64,000 nucleotides of DNA from Phyllostachys edulis. Lineage: Eukaryota; Streptophyta; Magnoliopsida; Poales; Poaceae. The notes under the pieces were generated by a model. The model searched no databases. It saw only the letters and a program-made list of their open reading frames with translations, and was not told where the DNA came from. The stretch lies in NCBI GenBank assembly GCA_036346405.1, contig CM070550.1, forward strand, positions 11,442,115 to 11,506,114, written 5' to 3'. Both the position numbers and the translations under genes were made by a program. Positions 31,947-42,829 of the stretch are shown here, in pieces. The first letter of the stretch is position 1; each line of letters opens with the position of its first letter.

Positions 31947-32841
31947 AACATTTTTCATACCGGTCAAATTAAGGATGAACATAAACTAACAAGAAAGATT
32001 CTTCTACTGGTCATTATCGATGCCCGAACCCAATGATGAGTTTCAGGTGGGTATTTAGCTATAACTAAATAACCAGCCGCATCTACTGCCATGTGGTGAT
32101 GCCACACAAACATGTGACATGCTCAGTTCCTAATTTCTAGTACGTAGTTGATAGCCTCCATGAGAGGCACATGGAAGCTCTGCAATTGATTTTTTTTTTT
32201 TTGCTCGTTCTTGACTGGTATCAGATTTCAGATTTCTTGGCTCCCCAAAACGTGGTAAGATCTCTCTTGAAATCTCAACATCCTCTGAAAAAAGGTATGA
32301 ACTTGACATTTGAAGAGAACAGGATTACGAACGATCATTTAGGACTGAATGATTACTTTCCCAGTTTCAGATTTCTTCTCTCTCTCTCTCTGAAAATGTA
32401 AGGACATGTCACATCACCAACCCAAAAGTTTTATTCAGACTATGCATTCTGCAGAAGTCACTGCTTCGCTGCATTCAGTTTACTTTTGCCTCTCAGCTTC
32501 TGAAGACCTGCAAACACTGGGTTTGTCAGTGTAATACTGAAATCTCACTAGTCAGGTCAAGGGCCTCTCGAACTGAACATTCAAACCCGGTAAAACCAGT
32601 AGAATCTTAAGCCCTCAATTAAATCACGAACTCCGAGATATCGTTGTTCGGTGGGCGGCGGCACGCGGATCATGAGCATGTGATCACATTGTCTGATGGG
32701 AGTTAGATAATGCCAAGCTGATAGTATCTGAGGAAGGCAAACAAAGTAGTTGCTATGCAAGCCTAACTAACTTCTGATCATGACCGGTCAAGTCAAAACA
32801 CACATAAATTTAGCAGCTCCTGCTCCACATCACAAGAGCTG
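31947..32841. other. Intergenic region and promoter side of the CML gene
   Basis: AT-rich; the short frames here look non-coding. The last 150 bp precede the TATA box of the CML gene. Confidence 0.5.
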
Positions 32842-32847
32842 AACACC

Positions 32848-32855
32848 TATAAAAG
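32848..32855 (+). promoter_or_regulatory. TATA box of the CML41-like gene
   Basis: TATAAAAG within CACCTATAAAAGGAGG, 94 bases before the start codon. This fits a transcription start about 25-35 bases downstream and a leader of about 60 bases. Confidence 0.7.
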
Positions 32856-32941
32856 GAGGCACACTTCAAGCTTGTTCTTCCATAGCTGCTGCATTGCACA
32901 ATATTTCTTCAGTTCTTGCATTCAGTGTTGTGACGGCAAGA

Positions 32942-33499
32942 ATGGCGAACGTGAGCGTCCCGAAGCCGGCGAAGCGCTTGTCGCGCAAGCGGAGCTTCAG
33001 GCTCGGCCTGCCGCTCCTCTGCGGGCAGTCTGACGCGGCGAACCCCGGTGCCCGGCCGTTGTCGTCGTCCTTCGGCAGGAGGTCGTCCAGCACCAGCAAC
33101 AGGCAGTGCGAGCTGCACAGGATCTTCCAGCACTTCGACAGGGACAACGACGGCAAGATATCCGGCGCCGAGCTGCGCGCGTTCTTCGCGTCCATGGGCG
33201 ACGACATGCCGATGCCGTCGTCGTCGGCTGGAGGAGGCGGCTACCTGCTGGACTTCGCCGGGTTCGTGGCGCTGATGGAGAGCGGGGAGGGCAGCCAAGA
33301 AGAGGACCTCAGGAGGGCGTTCGAGGTGTTCAATGCCGTGGAGTCCGCCGGGAGGATCACGGCCAGGGGCCTGCAGAGGGTGCTCGCCCAGCTCGGCGAC
33401 GAGCGGTCCGTCGCCGACTGCGAGGCCATGATACGGGCGTACGACGTTGACGGCGACGGCGGACTCGACTTCCATGAGTTCCAGAGGATGATGAGCTAG
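32942..33499 (+). CDS. Calmodulin-like Ca2+ sensor, CML41-like
   Basis: Single-exon gene of 185 residues. I chose ATG 32942 because the frame upstream has no ATG and the TATA box is 94 bases away. The N-terminus is basic and Ser-rich (AKRLSRKRSFRLGL, SSSFGRRSSSTSNR) and could be a targeting or binding tail. EF-hand 1, loop DRDNDGKISGAE (residues about 65-76), is canonical with acidic positions 1, 3, 5 and 12. EF-hand 2 has lost its loop (Ser/Gly-rich SSSAGGGG before LLDFAGFVALM). EF-hand 3 is degenerate (NAVESAGRITARG). EF-hand 4, loop DVDGDGGLDFHE near the C-terminus, is canonical. The order and the block CEAMI..YDVDGDG.LDFHEF..MM match Arabidopsis CML41, a sensor linked to defence callose at plasmodesmata. 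Orthology and role are inference. Two working sites imply lower Ca2+ capacity than calmodulin. Confidence 0.9.
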   Translation: MANVSVPKPAKRLSRKRSFRLGLPLLCGQSDAANPGARPLSSSFGRRSSSTSNRQCELHRIFQHFDRDNDGKISGAELRAFFASMGDDMPMPSSSAGGGGYLLDFAGFVALMESGEGSQEEDLRRAFEVFNAVESAGRITARGLQRVLAQLGDERSVADCEAMIRAYDVDGDGGLDFHEFQRMMS

Positions 33500-34310
33500 T
33501 TAAAGTTGGCTCTATTGAGGCCTTCAATTTCAGAGCCCTTAGTAAAAGGGTTGTTCATAAATCTGCATCCAGATGATGCCATGCAGATTGTTACAAGGCA
33601 GAAGAGTTCTTTATAGAACTTTTGCTTGCCTGAAGCAATTTGTTGTCTCATCTTGTGTTGTTCGGTGTGCCACACCAGTGTATCAGAAACGTTGTTTTTT
33701 TTCTAGTACTTCTCCTGTTCTAGAAGTGTGATTTTCAGAACTTATCTGCAAAAGGTATGCAAAAGAATGAAATGGTTGAGTTTCATTATGTAGATATATT
33801 TTTCACTGTGATGTAGCAGTTGAAATGCAAAGAGGTCTGGTTTTTCTTATCAGGAGATAAACGAGATGAATAACACTGAACTGACATAACATGATTCAAA
33901 CAGAGAGGCCATCTTTCTCTAGAATTTTGGACAAAATCATATAAGAAAATTCTTTACAGTTGCATCACAAGCATTGAGTTTCTACATGTAACCCGTAATA
34001 CAGCGGTACTACAATTGCGCAATGCTGTAATAATCAAATACAGTGCAACAAACTGACGTCTCATGATAAGTAGCAGATCAGACAAGAAATTATGTACCCA
34101 GAATTCAGAGAGCTTCACATATATAAGAAGCATCACGAGCACAATGCACAAATTCTCAAGCCTCGCAAGTCGAAAGTACTAATCTACAACCCATCTTGTT
34201 TTCACTTCCTGGGGATCAACCTAACCATGTAAAACATTACCACTCTATTTTTCTCAGCGATATTCTACATAAGAAAACACGGCGATTTCCTTGCGCAACC
34301 ACTTGAGATC
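33500..34310. other. 3' region of the CML gene and spacer
   Basis: The CML 3' UTR probably covers the first 300 bases. The rest is AT-rich spacer between convergent genes. No ORF of note. Confidence 0.5.
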
Positions 34311-36846
34311 TCAACTCCGACCTGATTGTATCTGGTTCCCTTGCTGCTCGATGTATGGCCGTACAAAAGTCCTCCACCACACCTCAAAAGCCTTCTGCAG
34401 ATTGGGGCAGCTGTCCCCAACCTTCAAGAAGCTCTCGAGCCACGAGAGCAGTATCTGTTGTTAATTGAGGGCTATTTGGTAATTTCTCAATTGAGAAAAG
34501 AATAAATAGAAAAGGAATAGAATTCGGAGGGGCCGACTTGTCATTGAGATGAGGGAAGAGATAAGGTTTGTAAATGTTGAGATGGCTTTGGGCGGCTTGG
34601 TCTTCAGCCACGCACAACGCAGGCGACTCGGGCGGCTCCGTCGGTGCGGGCGAGCTTCGCACCAGCCGTTGGTGGCATCAGCCGGATCCTCCTCCTCCTC
34701 TTGTATGGCCGACCCTTTCTTCTTCTAGGTGGACCCCAAGAAACAACGGTGAGTACCAATTTTCTGGGTGCTTCTTCCTCTCTGATTTTGGTTTCAGTTT
34801 TTGGGAGGATTTAGAGCTTTTGCGCCACCGTGGTGGAACTCTATCCGTCGGTGGTGAACTCCTAATCTTCTTCCGTGTGCATCCTGCCAGTTTTTCTCCG
34901 TATGCCCTTTTCCTCTGTGGGTGTTCGGTGGAGAAGAAGACCTTTGCGCTTGGGTGACTTGGTCTTTGGCCGGCTGTGGGCTTGATCTCGGTGAGGAAGA
35001 AGAACCTCCATTCAGTTCTTGGTGATTGGTGCTCTCGGGTGCATTTTGGCCGGTGCATTTTGGTGGTTCTTGTGCGGCATATCTCTCGATACCTCAATTT
35101 CACGTTTGGTGTGTCCCAAATTGTGAAGAACGACATTGTATCTCCGATGACCACGTCCTCTTTTCGTGGCACAGCGGAGGGATTGATTTTCTGAGACAGC
35201 ACCATTCGACGTGTCTTGCCCGGTTTGCTACTCGGTGGCTTTGAGTGCCATCCACATCGTGAGTATACTGTTGTTCAGTTTTTGGCATTACTTTGCTTAG
35301 TGCGCCATGCTAGTCAAGTAAATTCTGTATAATTGTTTAGCACAGGGAGACTTTGCTTAGTAATGTTGTGGGATCGGATTGATGCTTGATGATGATCATT
35401 GTCATTTGTGAAATTGGATTCATATTGTTAAATCAGACTTGGGCTTAATGTTTGTATACTATTGATGTGTCTTCTCTTTTCTCATAGCTCTGTTGACCTA
35501 TTGTGGTTCAGTTGCCTCTCTGTTGACATAATTTGATTAGTAATTATCTCTAATTGCACTGGAGTTTTCTTGTTCCTTTGTTGGCCAAAAGCAGTGGGTA
35601 GTGCTTTGTAATTTCAGTCTGCATTGTGATAGTATTGCTTCCTCTGTTGACGAAAGCAGTAAGTGTTGATTTGTGATTTCAAATAGCAGTGTATTAGTAT
35701 TGCTTTCTCTATTGGCCAAAAGGTGATAAGTGCAGTGTGTGACTTACGAGATAATTAAATTCTTGACATTTAAGTTAAACATTCATTTTAGTTCAAAGTT
35801 TGATTTATTTTGTGTCATATCTAATAATTGAAAAATTGACAAAAGTGGCGAGGAGGCTAAGATTTAATCTTGAGCAGCCTAACATCTGAGAGCAAATAAA
35901 CAAACATTTAAATCTGAGCATTATGTTGATTTTACTTGTTTTCAAGTCCTTTCTTTTGATCTTAATATCCTGTTTAATTGACATGAGAATTTTACATATT
36001 GCTATGTCATTCTTGTCAATTATATGTTGCTAGAATTATGCTTTAATTATCCTAAATGATGCTAGAATTAATTCAGAATATTTGCTAAAAACCGTTCTAC
36101 TAATCCTCCAACGGGAGTGTCAAGATGGTCCACCCGATCCCTTCCTCCATGACTTTTCGGTCGAATGACCTACAGCCGTGCTGCAACCAGTTGTAGTCAC
36201 CCATGAGAGGCTACAGCCAGACATCCAAGAGAAGTTGTCGTGTGTCCTTTGAAGGGAGCAGCTCTCATTTTCCAATTGCCACAAAGAGCCTTGCTGTGAC
36301 GCAGCTGACAAGGTGGCGCGACTTGGTTGGTAACTTGGAGTGCAGTCCGGCCATCTAACGTTGGTTAGACCACATGATCGCAAACTCATCAACAACATTC
36401 CTATCAGCTAAAATCTCAGCTACCCAAAGGAGATTACCTGCTTCTAGTGCAATTTGCCAAAAAAAATTGGTTCTTTAAGGTCAAACGATTGCTCGGCAAA
36501 CTTAGGGTCAGACGCTTGCCGCAACAAGATCAACAAAGACTCCAGGCAATTCTGGCAAGAGCTGTAGAGAGGTTTGGCACACAAGTCAGCACTGGTACAA
36601 TTGATGTTCTCCTTCAAAAGCTTCAGGACCAATGACTTCATCTCGCGGCGTCCTCTATCCTCACTGCTTTTCAAAACTAATTCTATGATATGCGCAAATG
36701 TGTCATTTGGTGGGCTCGTCAGGTTAGAAGCTACCCTCTTCACTTCTGGGCTAACGCCATAGTTCTCACTCTGAAGATGCTGAACAGATGAGACCGCATT
36801 CTCCTCTTCCTCCCCGACCCAAGGGACCACTTTCGAGTAATCTAAG
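34311..36846 (-). pseudogene. BTB/POZ-family protein, C-terminal part, disrupted
   Basis: On the minus strand from 36846: SKVVPWVGEEEENAVSSVQH, YGVSPEVKRVASNLTSPPND, SADLCAKPLYSSCQNCLESL, LLWVAEILADRNVVDEFAIM, HLVSCVTARLFVAIG, NWLQHGCRSFDRKVMEEGIG, ILTLPLE. Then, after a 1.65-kb interruption, LLSWLESFLKVGDSCPNLQK, AFEVWW and RPYIEQQG to the stop at 34311. This is the C-terminal region of plant BTB/POZ proteins of the At1g63850 type (probable adaptors for CUL3 ubiquitin ligases); the family is from memory. TAG, TGA and TAG codons lie between 36130 and 36370, a frame change is near 36445, and the upstream part including the BTB domain is cut off by a copia LTR at 36847. A pseudogene. Confidence 0.75.
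34461..36110. mobile_element. Unclassified 1.65-kb insertion in the BTB pseudogene
   Basis: Coding sequence stops at ILTLPLE and resumes at ILLSW on the other side, with no GT donor at the border, so this is an insertion, not an intron. The interior has a GC-rich first part (34560-34960) with a splice-like CGGTGAGTACC near 34748, then AT-rich sequence. The right border CTACTAA followed by T fits a Helitron 3' end (CTRR-T), but I see no clear hairpin before it. Class unresolved. Confidence 0.45.
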
Positions 36847-37081
36847 TGTGAAAAAACAAGAATACAGAGGTTTGGATCTTCCGCACATCAATCGTGCGTA
36901 GGGAATCGATTTATATATCAACCTGTCAACTGACAATGGACGGTGAATAGTAGGTTTCGCAAACTCAGATATTACAACAGAGAGTATCTTATCTTTCTAT
37001 CTATAGCCTAACTTGCTATACAAATGTAATCTATTCAGTTTAGGGAGGTTTAGATTGGTATCTTATGTACGTAATCTTTCA
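36847..37081 (-). repeat. 3' LTR of the truncated copia
   Basis: TG...CA ends and adjacent polypurine tract on its internal side. The left flank is CTAAG (36842-36846); the matching duplication is lost with the 5' end. Confidence 0.7.
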
Positions 37082-37105
37082 CCCCCACCCCCTCAATCAC
37101 AATCA

Positions 37106-39455
37106 TCATTGACGATTGAGATTGCGCCGAAGCATATCAAGTCCCTGTGCGTTCAGCGGCTTTGTCATACTATCAGCAACTTGATCTGCCGAAGGAATGA
37201 ACCATATTTCCAATGCCTTCTGAGCAACTTGCTCACAAACAAAATGAAAACCAATCTCTATATGCTTTGTTTTGGCATGAAAGATTGGATTCGTGGAGAG
37301 GTAAGTGGCACCGAGATTATCACACCACAGACACGACGCTCTTGCTTGAAAAATTCCAAGCTCACCTAATACTGATTGTATCTCGATCACTTCTGTTGTT
37401 GCGTTGGCTAGTGCTTTTGTACTCGGCTTCAGTGCTTGATCTTGAGACTGTGGCTTGCTTGCATGAACTTCAGGAAATCAGATTCAATCCAAGGAACACC
37501 GCAAAACCACTAGTTGACCTCCTGTCATCTGGACACCCAGCCCAGCTAGCATCTGAGAATGCACTGACTAAAGATGACTTGAATTTTCTAATCCTCAGTC
37601 CAACTTCAGAAGTGTGCTTGAGATACCTTAATATTCGTTTTGTAGTAGTCCAATGCAATGTTGTAGGTGATTGCATATATTGACAAACTTTGTTGACAGA
37701 GTAGGATATATCTGGCCGAGTTAGAGTTAAGTATTGCAGACCTCCAACAACACATCTGTATTTAGTTGCTTCTGTTGGAGTGAGCTTTTCACCTTCAACT
37801 TTTGACAACTTCTCTGTCGTTGACATTGGTGAAGTCACTGGTTTGTATGTTTTCATTCCAACTCTGCTCAATAATTCTGAAACACACTTGGTTTGTGAAA
37901 GAATAATTGCACCTTCATATTTCTTTACCTCAATGCCCAAGAAATAATATAAATCACCTAAATCTTTAATTGGAAATTTGGCCTGAAGACTTGTATTAGT
38001 TTCTCAACAGCATGATCAGATGAGCTTGTGACAATGATATCACCCACATAGATTAGCATAAATATGCTAATACCATTCTTGCTGAATATGAACACTAACG
38101 TGTTTGCACAAGAAGGTATGAATCCCAACTCTTGAAGTTTTGAACTCAGTTTAGAATACCATGCCTGAGGTGCCTATTTCATTCCATACAATGCTTTATC
38201 AAGTTTGCAGACATGACTTGGACGCTCTGCACTCTCATAGCCTGGAGGCTGTTTCATGAATACATCCTCTTCTAGAACACCATGAAGAAACGTGTTCTAA
38301 ACATCCAGTTGATGAAGACACCATCCTTGGGATATGGCAATCGATAATATGAGACAGATTGTAGCTGTTTTGACAATTGGGCTAAATGTATCCTCATAAT
38401 CGATTCCATATCGCTGCTTGTACCCTTTAGCTACTAGTCGAGCTTTGTATCGATCAAGTGATCCATCTACCTTCTTCTTTTTCTTGAAGACCCATTTGCA
38501 CTCTATGACATTGAGTCATTTCTCATTCGGTACTAGATTCCACGTACCATTCTTCATTAAGGTAGAATACTCTTGATTCATAGCTTCCCTCCATTTATCA
38601 TCCTTCAAGGTGTCGATATGATTCACTAGTTCTATCGACACAACCATACTCAGTGCATTTTTTTCATAGAGAGGTGTGCCATCATGATGCATCTTCGGTA
38701 CTGATATGTTATTTTTTTCAACATGTGCACATCTGACGTTGAGGAAGCGGTGCCACATAAACAACAGCAGCTGTCTCAGCATTGGAGGCATCGGCACTGG
38801 ACTACTCAGCATCAAGGGACTGCTCTCCATTTTGCACATCATGTTCCTGTAGAGACAAATCAAGAGACTACACATTCCCATTAGTTTGCACATTAGCCAT
38901 ATTAGAGAAACTCGGATTATTGCCCCCATCTTCCATACTGTTGAGTGAATGAGATGAATTGGGAAACAAGGATGGGAGAAGAAGTTGTTCATACTGAGAG
39001 TGATGATCATCAGAGGGATATATTTGTGAGAAAGGGAAAACATTCTCATCAAATATCACATCTCTATAAATATATATCCAGCCAGTAGAAGGAAGGAGAC
39101 ACTTGTAGCCTTTGTGAATGCTACTATATCCCAGAAAAGCAAACCACTGAGAATGAAATTGAAATTTTCGTTTATTGTAAGGCTGTAAACAGAACCAGCA
39201 TGCGCAACCAAAAACCTTAAGAAAGGAGTAATCAGGTTTAGCATGCAGAAGACGTTCTATGGGAGTAAAGGATTGTATGACCTTACTAGGAATCCTATTG
39301 ATAAGAAAACAAGCAGTGTGGAATGCCTTATCCCAAAATTTTAAAGGCATAGAAGCATGAGCGAGAAGTGAGAGACCAACTTCTACAATGTGACAGTGTT
39401 TTGTCTCGTCGATCCATTTTGTTGATGTGTGTAAGGACACGAAACATGAATTATT
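37106..39455 (-). pseudogene. copia integrase, reverse transcriptase and RNase H (degenerate)
   Basis: Minus-strand order: end of the integrase core (SCPYTHQQNGS, VGLSLLAHASMPLKFWDKAF, NRIPSKVIQSFTPIERL, LKVFGCACW), linker, RT (WREAMNQEYSTLMKNGTWNL, RYKARLVAKGY, EDVFMKQPPGYE, DKALYGMK), RT active site near 38050, then RNase H (YLTLTRPDISYSVNKVCQYM, FSDASWAGCPDDRRSTSGF, WCDNLGATYLSTNP, VADSMTKPL) ending near 37106. The RT motif reads YVGD instead of YVDD, removing a catalytic Asp. Several stops and frame changes confirm inactivity. Confidence 0.85.
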
Positions 39456-42400
39456 ATAGCAAGATTGAGTACACAGCCGTACTCAACAAGTTGCACCACA
39501 AAATGCAAATATAGATAATGACTTATTCCAAAGGAAATGGCTTCTGTGGTTATTTTACAAGAAATACAACATCTGCAATTGAATACAAATAATAGATTGA
39601 AAGTATAATTCAAAACAATTAAACAATAGTAGTTTAACAAGTTTTTTCACAAAGACAAAAGGCCTAATCAATTTCTTTCACATAGCTGCATAAGTTATCT
39701 CACACAGCTGACCCTTCCCAATAGTTTTAGAAAAATCTACCCCTCGTGTGAAATCCCCGAGCATATCCATGACCGCGGACGCGGCTATTCGAATAGTTTT
39801 ACACTCTGCAGTGGTTATACACTTTATCCACAAGATGCAATCAATTAGATCAGAGCTAATCACAATAAAACCTTTTCAAAACTTCATCTCAACAATTGTC
39901 ACTCCCGGTGTGTTTTACTGCCGACACCAACCCTCACGGAGAAAGTTAGTCCAACGCACACCGTTGGATAGGGAAGCGGCGAATCGTCCCATAATGTGAG
40001 TCGCCACGGAGACAGAAACACACCCCCACCCTAGCACAGAGCTTAACCTACTACCTGAATAGTCAATGTCGAGATTCCATAACTTACTAAGTTAGGTCCG
40101 TCCTATACCAGGCACGTGGTTGTATGATAAGGCCCAGTTCAATGGCGCACAAAGTTAAGTACTTAATTGACTAAGGCAAGACTTCTAGTTTCTAACAAAG
40201 TAACCACAAATCAAAATTCCCAAGCACGGAGCTCCACCATATCACAGAGTTTCCACCACTTGTCTCAATCTAAATCCTTTCTCACCCTATTGGTTAAGTG
40301 CAACACATGCCATCAACGAGTAATAGCACACAACGCACACAGTTTTATCACAAAGTTCCATAATCACTTAGTTAGATTTATATTTGCAACTCACAAGAAA
40401 TGATAACTCATGGCATGGCTAAACAATCTACTCGTATCTAACCAACCCACGTTGGTGCTACGATAATACCAACTAAATAATAACCAATCTAGGGTGTCAA
40501 ATATTATGACATAACAATAGACAAGTTGGATATAAACAAATTTGATTAACAACTAAACCCAAAAATATTTAAATAAATACTTAAAGTAAATGCATTAATT
40601 TGTATCAAAGTAATTTTAAAAATTGGGTTCAATATGATCAAAGGTACAACTTTCCTTGCTATAGCAATGATGATCTTAATTATCTTTGATCTTCTACTTC
40701 CTTGACCTTCAGCTCCTTTGGACAATTCCGGGACTACAATGTTTGACGAGAGAGATAGCGCAAAACAAACAAAATTCAAAAAGGCAAATAAAATAAACTC
40801 AAAATTAAATTGAATGATCTGGAAGGTAGATAATGAATTTAGATGAATTTAGAAACTTGAATGGGTTCAATCGGAGTTCGTATGAGAAAGAACGAGCTCT
40901 TGGAAGATTAAACTTCACATAAAATGATGAAAAAGAAAAGGGTGAGAGAAACTGACAATTGGGGTCTACAGAATATTATATTCCGAAAATATTAGAAAAA
41001 AGCTGAGTGTATGACAGGTGAAACCTACTAATATTTATGAATTTTCAGAATTAAAATAATTCTAGAAATAAGGTAGGGAGAGTGACATGTGGGACCAATA
41101 AGATAAAGGATTTTTCAGGAATTAAATTAATTCCCGAAAATAGGATTAGGAGTTGACATGTAGGCCACTGGTCTATGGACCAGGTCCATAAAGATATGCT
41201 AGTCCACGGTGGACCAAGCTCATGAACATGGTTGACCAAAGGTTTGACTGACATGTGGGACCACATGTAAGTGAGAAAAATAATTAGAGTTTTTAATTGG
41301 GAGGATAACATGTGGGGTCTACATGTAAGAGAGAGAAGGGATTTATTTTATTGTATGACATATGGGCCCATTCGCCGTAGAGAGAAAGAGAGGAAACCTA
41401 CCAAAGAAAACAACAGAAAAGGTAAACCCAAAAGCATCAGAGAACAACAACATAGCACAGACCAGAGATGAAAACAAACAGAGGGTTGTCATTCGGTTAT
41501 GGTGCAAGAAGATGGCATCACATAGCTAGGTTTTAGCATGAGATGGCAAACAAGGAATAGAGGATGGAGATAGAAAGACTTGAGTTCACAACAAGGAAAG
41601 AAAGGAAACCAAAGGATTCCACGTTCTGGACAACCGAACAAAACCAAACAACATAGAGCATGGCTGATTTTGGTGCATGGGGTGGATGGCGGATGGTGGC
41701 AAGGCGACATCAGCCAAGGGGCAAAACGGAATGGAAACAATGAGACAGACAAGATGACACGGTCAAAATAGCGAGAAATGGCACCATGCGACAGCAGCGA
41801 GGCGAAGAACGACAGTGACGGCGGCCTCACGGGTGTGTAATACTTTGGGCGATGCTCTACGAAAAGGGAGGGGAGCACGGCATAGAACGCAGTGACGCGA
41901 ACTTAACGGTAGTGGAGTTGAAGGCAAGGGATCAACGGTTGCAGAGTAATTGGCCGGAGAAGGAAGACGTACAAGAAGAGAGAGAACATTCAATTCTCGG
42001 TGCACAGTGGATGAAACTTGAATCTAAAAGATGGTAAAAATAGGTATCGACGAGGGGCACGAGATGACGCGATCGAATTTTGGAAAAATTCACTGAGAAG
42101 GCGTGGTGCTCAACGTACACGTTTCAGTGTCATGGCTCGACATGGCCAACGATGAACTGTGAGCTTCGGGTGAAGAGGATGAAAACATGACGTAGAATGC
42201 GGCGACACAAACTCAATGCCACAGACGGTTCGACCAGGGGACGTCGGATGAAGGGGCAACTCACCGGAGAAGTCCTTCGGTTAGAGCTCGGTCTTTTGCA
42301 GATTGTGATGAAAATAAATCGATTCGAAGGAAACCAAATCAGGGAATTGGAAGAGGAGATCAAGACAGACGTTTGGACACGATTGGTTTGCTTTTATTTT

Positions 42401-42806
42401 TTACCAAGGAGGGAGATATCAATTTTGGAAGTTTTGGCTTGCTCACGTACACGTACCGGACTCTTGCTGTTCGATTGGAAGGGATGATGAACAGTATGCG
42501 CCACGTGTCAAGGAGAGATTGGAAAGAAAATTTCAGAATTAATTAAAAGGCTAAAAATCAAGGAAGCCAAATAAATAGCAAACAAATTCGGAAAAATCCC
42601 AGAAAGTACCAAAAATTCCTTGGAACACAAGGAAGACAAATAACACTGGTTTTTATTTAATTGATGTTTAGATTAGTCAAATTAAATATTTTTTATTTAG
42701 AAAAATTTCCAATTAAGCTTTATTAATTCAAATAAAATTGGTGAAATTTTTCAGGGGCCTAAACTACTCAAAAGATTTTTGAAAAACTAGATTTTGGGAC
42801 GTTACA
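39456..42806 (-). mobile_element. Long gypsy-like LTR, copy 1
   Basis: Shares landmarks with 52740-57165: AGCAAGATTGAGTACACAGC with GTACTCAACAAG at its left border, a block around ACACTCTGCA(G/A), and the terminal GATTTTGGGACGTTACA. Read on the minus strand it begins TGTAACGTCCCAAAATC, a start I associate with grass gypsy (Tekay/RIRE3-type) LTRs, which exceed 3 kb. No PBS or pol adjoins, so it is a partial or solo LTR. It separates two truncated copia elements. Class from memory, hence moderate. Confidence 0.55.
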
Positions 42807-42829
42807 AAGTCCATTAGTTTTTCAGCTCC

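Larger units (their letters stand above)
36847..39455 (-). mobile_element. copia element (minus strand), truncated at its 5' part
   Basis: A 235-bp LTR at 36847-37081 (complement TGAAAGATTACG...TTTTTTCACA), adjoining purine tract (complement of CCCCCACCCCC) and pol up to the integrase. It is inserted in the BTB pseudogene. At 39455 the integrase frame breaks off into gypsy-like sequence, so gag, protease and the 5' LTR are missing. Short LTR and pol sequence suggest the Ale/Retrofit lineage. Confidence 0.8.

Noticed and set aside
10641..31956. A 9-bp target duplication for the outer MULE-like element
   Set aside because: The best flank pair matches at 6 of 9 AT-rich positions, too weak to claim.
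32894..32941. A 16-codon upstream extension of the CML protein
   Set aside because: It begins at a TTG, not an ATG. The first ATG of the frame is 32942, consistent with the TATA box position.
32909..33475. A 188-codon ORF antisense to the CML gene
   Set aside because: Shadow frame of a GC-rich third-position gene, with no conserved domain.
34461..36110. Interpretation as an intron of the BTB gene
   Set aside because: There is no GT at the upstream border and one or two codons are missing at the joint, so insertion fits better.
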